Positions 18,267 to 28,762 of a stretch of 64,000 nt of DNA are shown here, one piece after another. The stretch lies in assembly GCF_004379255.2 (NCBI RefSeq), contig NC_056051.1, positions 8,148,062 to 8,212,061 on the forward strand, given 5' to 3'. Every line of letters starts with the position of its first letter. The first letter of the stretch is position 1. The position numbers and the translations under genes were made by a program. The notes beneath the pieces are model-generated. The model did no database searches. It worked only from the letters and a program-made list of their open reading frames with translations, and was not told where the DNA came from. The DNA comes from Salvia splendens. Its lineage: Eukaryota > Streptophyta > Magnoliopsida > Lamiales > Lamiaceae.

Positions 18267-19163
18267 TAGATTTAAACATTTCTGTCATGGTTAAAAAAAA
18301 TCAAATGTCGCAATGTAATATATTGTTGATTTAACACACCCATGTTTCAAATTGATGATAGAAAAATGCTAAAATTTACCGGTGGCGTTGATCTCGTTGA
18401 ATTTTATAGATGTCATATTGATATAGTTTAGACTCAGACCCCGCTGGAAAATTAAGAAATGTTAAAATTTATTACTTTTTTTATTGAATTTTAAATTTGT
18501 GAGATAGACTAAAATTTGTCCGAAATTAATATTTTTTCGGACACTTTGCCCTAACAAAATAAAATTGGATATAGTGGCCAAATTCATGTTTTTCCAACAA
18601 TTTACTCTAACAAAAATGCATAAAATTCAACATAGTGCAAAATGTAACAATTGAAAATCATTTTTTATTTATTTTACTTTTATTATTTACTACTTATAGG
18701 TAAGGTGAGAATAAATTAATTTTGCTGCAGTCCACCATTTGTGAATTTTCCTTTTTGACTATTATTGCGGTGTTAATTATGGGTTGATCAAGTTAAAAGC
18801 ATGGGCTACACTAAAAATTTGAGTGGGTAATCAGTTATGCCCTAATAATTATATATATTGGGGCAGAAAGAAATATAGATAGAGATTTAGCACAATAGAT
18901 TATTTAAAGTTTTGATTTTAAATGGGTGAATTCTTAAATAATGTATTATAATCAGTTCCTTATAGACAAAAAAAATAATGTATATTTGTTTTAAAAGGTT
19001 CATTTTGTATTTTGGGCCACTAAAGCTGCATTTTATGCCCAAACTGTAGGCTGAATATGACCCATAAATTTATTGACCATCAAAATTGGGCTTTTGAAAA
19101 ATGAATTTAATGTGTTTATTTATAGTTTAGGTCCCATATAATATACCCCGGGATCAGGATGTA
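18267..19163. other. AT-rich intergenic DNA
   Basis: No gene recognised. There are scattered short repeats, and no terminal repeat pairs were found. Confidence 0.45.
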
Positions 19164-19415
19164 CTCCCTACGTCCCACAATAAAAAAACAATTTTATTAT
19201 TTTGGTCCATCTCATAATAAGAGTCACATTTCACTTTTACCATATTTAGTAAGTTGGTCTCACATTCCACTAATTCATCTTACTCACATTTAATTATAAA
19301 ATCAATATAAAAAAGTGGATCTCATATTTCACTAACTTTTCCAACCTACTATCTTTTACATTTCCTAAAACTCGTGCCCACAACAAATATGATTCATATT
19401 GTGGGACGGATGGAG
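19164..19415. mobile_element. Stowaway MITE, 252 bp, with TA target duplication
   Basis: Ends CTCCCTACGTCCCACAAT and ATTGTGGGACGGATGGAG are near-perfect inverted repeats, bordered by TA at 19162-19163 and 19416-19417. Typical Tc1/mariner-derived MITE of plants, without an ORF. Confidence 0.85.
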
Positions 19416-19430
19416 TATTTTATTTTAGGA

Positions 19431-19517
19431 TACATCTATTAATCCCATAATTTTAAATAATATACATTTCACATAACATATCTATTAATCCCATAATTTT
19501 AAATAATATACATTTCC
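19431..19517 (+). repeat. Two-copy direct repeat, about 45-bp period
   Basis: The block ATCTATTAATCCCATAATTT with the following AAATAATATACATTTC occurs twice in a row, immediately left of the Harbinger-derived sequence. Confidence 0.75.
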
Positions 19518-21203
19518 CTGACGGACGGCGTCCGTGCCGCTGGCGCGGCTTTGTGCTGCCGCCGTTGTGCTCTTGCCGCTGGCACAGCTCTGCTCGATAC
19601 ATAGAGCACGTCTGTGCCGCTGAGCAGGTTGACGTGGCGCGACGGGATTGGCCAACGGCAAATCCGTTGGCATTTTCAATTTTTTAAAAAAAATCGTATT
19701 TAATTTAAAAAATCTATTTTAAATAAAAAAATATTTCCACTTCCCAATAAATTATATCCATTTTCTCCCCACTTTTAATTTATTTTTCAATTTTTTCCCC
19801 AAATTTCACATTTTCATCTATAAATACCCCCACTTCCACACAAAAAATTTCCCACCACACTACACAATTCTCATCTAAATTCTCTTATCAATTCTCAATC
19901 TTTCACTCTTACAAAAAGAATGTCCAGCTCCGGCGATCACCCCTCCGACTCCTGCGGTTGGAACCCCGACTGGTTCGGCTCACAACCATTCCCTAGTCCG
20001 GAAACGCAATTCTCGGCTCCTCCTCAAACCCAAGGTTCTCAAGTTTCAGGTGGCTACCGGTCTTACCCGGTGGACGACCAAGATGCCCCCGACGGGTGAT
20101 ACGGGTGGGCACCCAAACCCGGATCGGGAGGGGGTGACGGCTCTCAAACTCCTCCTCCTACTCTTACTCCTACTCCTTGTGGTGTCCACACCCCGTACAC
20201 TCCGGCGGAGATGGATCAGTTATTCAAAGTCTATTCATTTTCTCCGAAGATCCGGAGGTTGACACGAACCAAAGCGGGGATAGGTTTTGGTGGTGCGTCT
20301 GTCGCCGGTACAATGAAAACCGCCCTGATGGAACCATCAAGCGCAATGAGAGTATGGTGCGCAATGCCATCTTCAGAGCCAACTAAGAAATCCAAAAGTT
20401 CCAGGGGTATTACCTCCAGGAAGAGCGGTCGGAGGGGAGCAGCAGGAGCGAGCTTGACATCATCAGTGCCGCCTTGTTGACCTTCCAATCCCAACATTAC
20501 AAACCATTCAAGAACCTCAGCGCTTGGCAGGAGGTGCATGTGCATCTAAAGTATAAGGGAGGCGTATCATCCTCCTCCAGCTCCTCCAGCAAACGGTCGA
20601 GGTCGGTATCCCTATCCGACGCCGGCGAGGATGAGGTGGCTAGCCAGCTTGCCGGCCACAAGGAAAAAGCCGACGGCCAACCGCCGTCGCGCCGCGACTC
20701 CATCCGCCCCCGCTCCCTTTGTGCCACCTCAACCTCCCACCAACTCATTGTGGACCCTTTTGGCTCAGCTCAATTTGACCGATAGGTTTCGGATGACTTC
20801 CGAGCAATTTGATTCACATTTGGCAATGATACGGGGTCTCCGAAAAACATTGGGGATAGGGCCAGAGGACTAGTCTTCCACGTGGGTATTTTTTAGCCTT
20901 TAATTATGTATTTTTTATTTTTTAGGATTTTAATTATGTATTTTTTATTTTTTAGGATTTTAATTATGTAATTTTTATTTTTTAGGATTTAATTATGTAA
21001 TTTTTATATTCTAATGTATTTTTAGTAATTGAAGTATTTTAATTAAATAATGGAATTGTGTGACCCTTGAGCATGTCCTTGTGAAAGAGCATGGATGTGG
21101 GTGTTATGCTCTTGGAGAAGAGCATGCAGTACAAAAAATAATAAAAGTGGGTCCGGGCCTAGATCCATGCTCTTGCCAAAGAGCATGTATGTGGATGCTC
21201 TAA
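19518..21203 (+). mobile_element. Harbinger-derived element, left end missing
   Basis: The right end is clear: subterminal inverted GAGCATG/CATGCTC repeats finish at GTGGATGCTC followed by TAA. No matching inverted terminus was found on the left, where a GC-rich GACGGACGGCGTCCG sequence abuts AT-rich DNA, so the left TIR is lost or too diverged. The interior has a TATAAATACCCCC box near 19820 and a broken ORF1. No transposase remains. Confidence 0.7.
19921..20875 (+). pseudogene. Harbinger ORF1 relic, multiple frame breaks
   Basis: Starts with ATG 19921 (MSSSGDHPSDSCGWNPDWFG), stops at about 20098, then continues in other frames with landmarks of plant Harbinger ORF1: a WWCVCRRYNENRPDG block, RNESMVRNAIFRAN, EIQKFQGYYLQEERS, ELDIISAAL and QSQHYKPFKNLSAWQEV, followed by a Ser-rich and basic region. 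At least three frameshifts or stops. Such relics are often annotated as 'glutathione S-transferase T3-like' or NAM-associated. Confidence 0.8.
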
Positions 21204-21294
21204 CATATTATACAGTACTTGTTTTCAACCATTGAAGATATATCATATATGTACTTAAAAGAAATGTGTCATACACACCGAATAATATTATATA

Positions 21295-21531
21295 CTCTCT
21301 CTGTCCCTCATTAATTTACTTTACTTTCATTTTTCATCCGTCTTCAATTAATTGATACCCATTTTTTTACTATTTTTGGTAACGAACCCTACATTTCACT
21401 AACATTTTATTATAAAATTAAGATATAAAAGTAGGATTCACATTCCACTAACTTTTTCCACACACTTTTCACTATATTTCTTAAAACTCGTGTAATGTCA
21501 AACAGTGTTGATTAGTGGAAGATGGAGAGTG
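21295..21531. mobile_element. Stowaway-like MITE in duplication copy 1
   Basis: Starts CTCTCTCTGTCCCTCATTAAT after TATA and ends with the rough inverse ATTAGTGGAAGATGGAGAG. AT-rich, no ORF. Confidence 0.6.
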
Positions 21532-21669
21532 TAAGATGTGTATCAAGCATTTTAACTCATGAAATATACAAAAATAGCAAGCAAATATTAAATTTTATAA
21601 ATTAATTGTGAACTCGTCCATTCCACCAACAAGACCATTTAATACACTCATCAAGAAATAGCATATAAT

Positions 21670-22080
21670 TCAGTAAAGACGCGATGGCAATGTAGGTTCC
21701 ATGAGTAGGGAAAGTCGATGTTTAGGATGTGTGCTGAGTCCGTACTCCTCTTCGAGAGACACATCTTCTGGCCTCATGCCATCGACAAATTTTAGGTCAA
21801 ATCCATGCAACAAATTTGCCAGCCTCGTGCGAACGACCTTAAGTCCGAGCTTAATTCTGGGGCATACCCGCCTACCCGAGCCAAAGGGGAGCAATGCGAA
21901 GTTGCTCCCCCACGCACTTGTTTCCTTTCCTAGAAACCTCTCAGGCAGGAACTCATCAGGGGCGTCCCACGCCCCAGGGTCCCTACCTATGCTCCACACG
22001 TTGACAAAGATAGTTGTCCCCTTTGATATGTCGTAGCCTGCAACGTTGCAGTTTTGCATCGCGTAATGGGGGGCTAACAT
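21670..22080 (-). pseudogene. Cytochrome P450 fragment (C-terminal 136 codons)
   Basis: Truncated copy of the last P450 exon created by the tandem duplication. The frame begins at MLAPHYAMQNCNVAG and runs to the same stop as the neighbouring gene copy. It has the PERF segment and a heme loop reading PFGSGRRVCPR, where the usual Gly two residues after Cys is Arg. The 5' side ends abruptly at the duplication joint, so it lacks the I helix and the ExxR motif. Confidence 0.92.
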
Positions 22081-23310
22081 TGGGGATAGGGCCAGAGGAC
22101 TAGTCTTCCACGTGGGTATTTTTTAGCCTTTAATTATGTATTTTTTATTTTTTAGGATTTTAATTATGTATTTTTTATTTTTTAGGATTTTAATTATGTA
22201 ATTTTTATTTTTTAGGATTTAATTATGTAATTTTTATATTCTAATGTATTTTTAGTAATTGAAGTATTTTAATTAAATAATGGAATTGTGTGACCCTTGA
22301 GCATGTCCTTGTGAAAGAGCATGGATGTGGGTGTTATGCTCTTGGAGAAGAGCATGCAGTACAAAAAATAATAAAAGTGGGTCCGGGCCTAGATCCATGC
22401 TCTTGCCAAAGAGCATGTATGTGGATGCTCTAACATATTATACAGTACTTGTTTTCAACCATTGAAGATATATCATATATGTACTTAAAAGAAATGTGTC
22501 ATACACACCGAATAATATTATATACTCTCTCTGTCCCTCATTAATTTACTTTACTTTCATTTTTCATCCGTCTTCAATTAATTGATACCCATTTTTTTAC
22601 TATTTTTGGTAACGAACCCTACATTTCACTAACATTTTATTATAAAATTAAGATATAAAAGTAGGATTCACATTCCACTAACTTTTTCCACACACTTTTC
22701 ACTATATTTCTTAAAACTCGTGTAATGTCAAACGGTGTTGATTAGTGGAAGATGGAGAGTGTAAGATGTGTATCAAGCATTTTAACTCATGAAATATACA
22801 AAAATAGCAAGCAAATATTAAATTTTATAAATTAATTGTGAACTCGTCCATTCCACCAACAAGACCATTTAATACACTCGTCAAGAAATAGCATATAATT
22901 CAGTAAAGACGCGATGGCAATGTAGGTTCCATGAGTAGGGAAAGTCGATGTTTAGGATGTGTGCTGAGTCCGTACTCCTCTTCGAGAGACACATCTTCTG
23001 GCCTCATGCCATCGACAAATTTTAGGTCAAATCCATGCAACAAATTTGCCAGCCTCGTGCGAACGACCTTAAGTCCGAGCTTAATTCTGGGGCATACCCG
23101 CCTACTCGAGCCAAAGGGGAGCAATGCGAAGTTGCTCCCCCACGCACCTGTTTCCTTTCCTAGAAACCTCTCAGGCAGGAACTCATCAGGGGCGTCCCAC
23201 GCCCCAGGGTCCCTACCTATGCTCCACACGTTGACAAAGATAGTTGTCCCCTTTGATATGTCGTAGCCTGCAACGTTGCAGTTTTGCATCGCGTAATGGG
23301 GGGCTAACAT
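22081..23310. repeat. 1,230-bp direct duplication, copy 2
   Basis: Second copy, continuous on its right with the rest of the P450 exon. This is the arrangement expected if copy 2 is joined to the ancestral gene and copy 1 to the ancestral Harbinger body. Confidence 0.95.
22525..22761. mobile_element. Stowaway-like MITE in duplication copy 2
   Basis: Same element as 21295-21531, carried along by the 1,230-bp duplication, with one visible base difference. Confidence 0.6.
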
Positions 23311-24488
23311 CGTGCCCACCGGGTGGAGCCGAAATGTCTCCGTCACAATGGCATCAAAATAGGGCAATCGAGAGATGTCGCCCTCTTCCACCCACCTCTC
23401 TCTTCCGATCACTTTTTCAAGCTCTGCTTTTACCTTCTCAATTATCCGTGGTTGCCTGAGAATTTCGTGCATAGCCCATTCCATCGTTGTGGCAGCTGTA
23501 TCCATGGACCCCACTATCAAATTCTACAATTGTACAATACTTTTTTGTAAATAGAAAAAAAGTCAAAATTAATAAAATCAAAATTATTGTACCTGTATCA
23601 ATGCCTTGACACAATCCCTTGTGAGCTCAACTTCAACCTTGTTACCATCCTCAGCCATTTGCAACAAAGTATCCACAAAATCCCTAGGGGTAAATTCGTC
23701 TTTCTCTTGAAGTTTTCAAGCTAAATGATCATCAATCACATAGTTGTAAAACTTATCCATTTTCTTGTTCAAAGCCTTCATTTTCTTGACATATCCTTGC
23801 AAATCAAATGGACTGAGCCATGGAATCCAATCTCCAATGTTAAAAACTCCAGAAAGCAAAAACCACTCATCAAGCATCTTGTGCAATTCATCCATATTTA
23901 AAACAGAATCTCCCTCACTAAAATGCTCATCTCTTGATAGCATCTTCCACGTAGTTGTCAAACTATACCGCGACAAGTGATCTTTTAGCACAACAGGCTT
24001 GCCAGCTAGGGCTCATATGTTTGACAGCAAATATTGCCTCTCAGCAACACGTACTTGCTCATAGAGCTCGAGCTTCTTAGTGTTGAAGACTTCATAGGAG
24101 TAAATCCTCCGAGTCTGGCGCCAATATGGGCCATGTGGGGTCCATACTAGGTCCCTGTAGTTGTAGCTGGTGTATTTTCCAGCTGCAAGCGGGGGTCTAG
24201 AGGCGAAGCTCGCGTCATGCACCATCAGGAACTGTTTGGCCATCTCGGGTGATGATGCAACCACGACCGATATTTTCCGAACTTCAGTTGCATAATATCA
24301 CCGTATTTTCGGGATAACTGGTGAAAGGATTGATGTGGGATTGGACCAATAAGGTTCAAGTTGCCTATGATAGGCCATGGTTTTAGACCTGGTGGGATTT
24401 TCCGGTTTGGTTTGGTTCGGATTAGTTTTGAGGCAAAGGCTATTACAACTGTATATAGTAAGGCAAAAAGAATCCAAGAACTATCCAT
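22900..24488 (-). pseudogene. Cytochrome P450, CYP71-clan (CYP92-like), broken; exons about 23593-24488 and 22900-23523
   Basis: Microsomal heme monooxygenase relic. The inferred start is MDSSWILFALL at 24488, with a membrane anchor, a basic stretch and the Pro-rich hinge IPPGLKPWPIIGNLNL. A frameshift lies near 24265, a TGA at about 24015 and a TGA near 23718. The single GT-AG intron (23524-23592) follows ALIQ, the usual A-type P450 position. Exon 2 is open: I-helix GSMDTAATTMEW, ExxR in ETFRLHP, PERF, and heme loop PFGSSRRVCPR, where the motif Gly after Cys is Arg and the preceding Gly is Ser. CYP92 is suggested by the GKYTSYNYRDL block; family assignment is by eye. Confidence 0.88.
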
Positions 24489-24706
24489 TTGGCTGTGGAA
24501 TTTGTAGTTTGGAAGGTGAAATTGTACCTGTATATATAGGTGAAAGCTTCTCATGTTAGGCAGTAGGATTCAACTTGATACTATTAATTTAATTAATTTG
24601 TTTATAAACATTGCGATAAAATTTGTCACGTGATTAGACGTGGACTGATTGATGCACTATAATGTTTAATTTGTCGCAGTCCTATTGTACTTTTTTGAGG
24701 TAATGC

Positions 24707-27153
24707 TGTAACACCCGTACCTTAAGTTAGAAATTAATCTTATGTAACGGAATAATTGATAAAATTATTTCAAAATGCTATGCTCCTCGATAAATGTGAT
24801 AGGGGAAAATTATGGTTTATGTGTTTGATGTGAAAAGGAATGTTTTGATGTTGTTAATTGTGATCGATGGGAGGCACGTTTAAAGGCCTCGTTGAAAGAT
24901 CGACGACGAAATTGCTATTCTTTAGCAAGACGAATGAATTAAATGGAAAGAAATATATGTTTTATGGATAACGACGCGCGTAAAGCGAGGAATGGTTGAA
25001 GGAATATTATATTTAGAACAACACCAAATATAAATTATGTACGATTTCTCGTACTTTAATTTTTGGTTATGAAGAACGAGATAACAAAATTTAATAAAGA
25101 ACCGTGAATTTTAATTGATGAAGGAAAATACGAAAAATATATAATGTATGAATTTATTTTGGACTTTCCAAAAATAAATTTGAAGTCCAATTATAAATAA
25201 GATAAATTAAATCTAATCACTCTTTAAATCCATCAAGTGATAGTTTTAACTTGGGCTTGTAATTAATTGTTGATTCCTTTCTAGCCCAATTGAATTAAAT
25301 CTTTGAGCCCAACAACATGGGATTTAATATTATTCTTTTTCTTTCCAAGCCCAAAAGTCTTCTTCTTCCTCTCTCTCACAAAGTAGTCGACGGTTTTCTC
25401 CCCCCATGACGACCAATCGGTTGTTCCACCTCCCCACTTTCCTCCTCAATACCTACACCCTCCTCTAACCCACTCATCACTTCCACTTGACAAAAAAAAA
25501 AGAGAGAAGAGAGAAGAAGGAGAAGCGGCGAAGCCGAGAGGAAGGAGGAAGAAGAAGAAGTTGGTTCCACCATTTTTTTTGTCCAACCACCATCAAATTT
25601 AAGCTTGAGGTATACCATTCCTTCCATCCTCAAAGCATGAGTCGTTTACTAGCTTTGCATACATGATATACACCCTTGTGCCATAGCTTTTCTTCCATAA
25701 TCGAACTAAGTAGAATTTAACGTAGAACCTTCCGAACGATCGCCGTACGTAGCCGAAGCTTAGAAAGAACCTAGCTTTATGTAAATATCACGTGTTGCGA
25801 GTCTTTGCGGAGTGTTTCCGGGCGGGTTCGGAGTGGTTTCGGTGGAGGGGAAGCCGCCGCCGACGACGGGCAGCGGCGGTCAGCCGTGCTCGACGTTCCG
25901 GGGCGGGCGACGGCTCTCGGTGAGTGACGACAGTAGCTTCTCCCCCGTTCCCGCCGTGTCGGTGTCCTGGCGAAGCAGCGGCAGCAGCACGGTGGCGGTG
26001 GCGCGACGGCGAAGCAGCGACGCCTCTCGGCGAACCCAGCGACGGCGACGGGCTGAGGACGTCAACTCCTCGACGACGTTGCTGCAGCGGCGATCCCATC
26101 GATGGTGTCGAGCCGGAGAGGAGACGACGGCAGTGTGCCTTCGTCGTGGGGGAGGTGGCGGACGGCAGTGGGAAGAAGAAGGAAGGGAAGAGAGAGAGAG
26201 GGGGAAGAGAGAGAGAGGGGTTAGAGAGTGAGATGAGATTGGGCCTCATGTTTGTTTTGGTTTGATTTTGGGCCTTAGATTTTTGTTTTTGTGGTTGGGC
26301 TTTTAATAAAGTTTTGGAAGTCAAATTAATGGTGGACTCTTCTTTTAAATGATGGGCTTCCTAATTAATTATCTTGAGGAATAAAGTGGCTGAGAAATTT
26401 AATCTCGGCCGGTAATTAAATTTTGATCGGGGGAAAATATTTGGTTTATTCCCGGAAGTTTTTGGAATGAATAATTTACCTAAGTATAAATTAGTACTTT
26501 TTCCAACGGTAAATAATTACGGAAATTTAAGTATGCGCATAAATAAATTTTTGGAATTTATTTTCGACGCTAAGGAAAAATACGAGGAGCCAACGAAGGG
26601 AAGAACGAGCGTAAGCGGCCGACCGGCATCGCACGCGACGCCTTGGGCGGCCGCCGAATAACCGAAAATGCACAGAAATCGAGAAAAAGAATTTAAAAAT
26701 TGTAATTAGAGTGCATGCATTCTAAATATTGTCGTTACCGAGAATTGATATGATTTTTATGTATTTTGCGAAAAGGTGGTTCGCACACTCGTTAAAGTCG
26801 GATCGAGAAGTTATAAAAGGAAATTTCTAAGCTATTGAGGTGGGCTTTATTCTTTAACGTTTATTTTAAATCAATATGTTACGGTGTTATAAGGATGTTT
26901 CTATAAGTATGTCATGCCGTATTTATGTTTGGAAACTGCCTATCTGATTGTCTACTAGAATGATACTCTACTAGACTTTGATGGTTAACGAATTCGGGTC
27001 TAACTAGGGCTACGCCCTACTTAGACTAGTGCACTGATGGGGATCGTGAGCCGTCCCCTAGGTCGGCCGGTCCAGTGATCGAGATTGTGGCCACAGTCTC
27101 GTTTCACATGATGGTTCAGATATGGTATATGATGGAGGAGGATGTTATTCCGC
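24707..27153 (+). repeat. Tekay 5' LTR, first part
   Basis: Corresponds to the first 2,447 bp of the right LTR at 48330. It contains a GC-rich block (about 25800-26200) unlike the AT-rich rest. Interrupted at 27153 by the Athila-like insertion. Confidence 0.95.
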
Positions 27154-28653
27154 TGATAAGTCGTATTCTAGGCCTAGGTTACTGGTCAGTATGATGTGCG
27201 TAATTGAATTATATCTGCAAAAACTAGTTGCTTAAGCGTGCAGGGTAAGCATTATAGCCACTAGGCAGAGTTTCAGACACTTCAAGTGAAAAGGGCGTCA
27301 GGACGATTACGTACTGACCAGTATACATGCAAATATGGCTCGAGATGGAGAAGGAGGATAGCTGGGACTGCTCGATCACAATTAAGGGCAAAGAAGTCAT
27401 CTCACCGCAAGGTCTTACCCTAAAAATCAAGGGTAAGCCTCCCTATAAAAGGAAGCCACTTGGAGAGAGAAAATGGATTTTTATGATCATCATCACTCTT
27501 AGGTAGAATTCTCTGGGAGTTCAGTCCTTCAGCCCAGTCCAGAATCTCATTTCTCGCCACTGCCATGGTCACTTGAAGATTTAGATGTTCCCGGAATTCC
27601 AGATCGTTCGTTCCAGCCAGCAGAACCGTAGTTAGAGATATCATCGCCCGGAGTGGCAAAACACTTTTACTCGCTTTCGTAGTTTAATTCGCTTGCTTTC
27701 TTTACGTTGGATCTTTTGTTGCTTTTGGATATTTTCTGTTTTGAAGTACTTGTGGAAGATCCGAACGTGTTTATGCTATGAAGTTGATTTCCGTTTCGTA
27801 TATTGTGTCATTTTCTTTTCCTTTCTATTCCGCCTAGTTAGCTCAGATCTAAGGTTCCTTGGTGTTTTAAGTGCTGAAACTTTCCTTTCTTTGTTTCCAT
27901 CAAAATTCCTTTAGTTAAGTGTGGAACTGTTGATCGTGAGTGAATCGCTGCATGTGGAGTCTTGTTTGAGTTCGTTTTCGTTTTCCTGCTGATCAGTATG
28001 CGGAGTTGCATTTTCTGTGCTTGATTTAAGATTTGGTGTTCGTATTTGTGGATCTGTGTTCGCGAATTGATAAACTGTGTTTCCGTGTTGAATCTGGAAT
28101 TGTTTTTCTGATTTCAGTTTGTGTTGCTGAAGAAGATGATGTCCTGTCAAATGTTGGGGACCACTTACTTTTTAGATGCTTTTTGTTTTTTTTCACTTTT
28201 TGTCCTTTGCTTTTCGTTATAACCTGCAGATCTGTCAGCCCAGTCACCTTGACTACCACTACCCTCTGAATATTCTGTCTAGCCCAAAATAGAATCCCGT
28301 ACATTCCAAATATTTCCTGTTACAAAAATGTCTCCCTATTTCCACGTACACAGCTGCACCCCTACACTCCTTTCCCCATTCTAGTAAGTAGGAAATTACC
28401 TTTAAGTTTTTGCCTAGGTAGAGACTCAACCCGAGCGTGGTAGCTAACCAAACCATCCAGAATATCACCACAATAGTTTTAACGCACCATCTCTGTGGGA
28501 TTCGACCCTTACCACCACTATACTGATCAGTAGAAGTGGGTTGAGGAATTTTTGAAACCAGGGTCTAGGCTTAGTTAGGATCTCTATCCTGACCAGTAGG
28601 ATATATCCTTGCTTGAACGACACCTAAGCACCCTGAGAAGAACCATCGTTTCA
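27154..28653 (+). repeat. Athila-like 5' LTR
   Basis: Starts TGATAAGTCG, ends CATCGTTTCA. A CCTCCCTATAAAAGGAAG TATA region at about 27438 probably sets the transcription start. Confidence 0.95.
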
Positions 28654-28655
28654 AA

Positions 28656-28673
28656 TGGCGCCGTTGCCGGGGA
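28656..28673 (+). promoter_or_regulatory. Athila-like primer binding site (tRNA-Asp)
   Basis: TGGCGCCGTTGCCGGGGA, two bases after the LTR; complementary to the 3' end of plant tRNA-Asp, as described for Athila and Calypso elements. Confidence 0.9.
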
Positions 28674-28762
28674 TGGATGGCGTTACTAGTTACTTTTGTG
28701 TGTGATACTTTGGCGTATATATTGTGCATAATCTTCTTTTCCTTTTCTTTCCATTTCAGTTT

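Larger units (their letters stand above)
20851..22080. repeat. 1,230-bp direct duplication, copy 1
   Basis: Nearly identical to 22081-23310 and directly adjoining it. Contains the end of the Harbinger derivative, a MITE and a truncated P450 exon. Only a handful of substitutions separate the two copies (for example near 21504/22734, 21649/22879 and 21876/23106). The string ACAT precedes the repeat and ends both copies. Confidence 0.95.

Noticed and set aside
25788..26324. 178- and 139-codon frames in the GC-rich block of the Tekay LTR (and the matching ones at 49399-49947)
   Set aside because: They sit in an LTR, overlap on both strands, have low-complexity Arg/Ser/Pro composition, and differ in length between the two LTRs through indels. 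Base composition explains them.
27149..27153. TCCGC read as part of the Athila LTR
   Set aside because: The intact Tekay 3' LTR contains TCCGCGCGG at the matching place, so TCCGC is target sequence duplicated on insertion.
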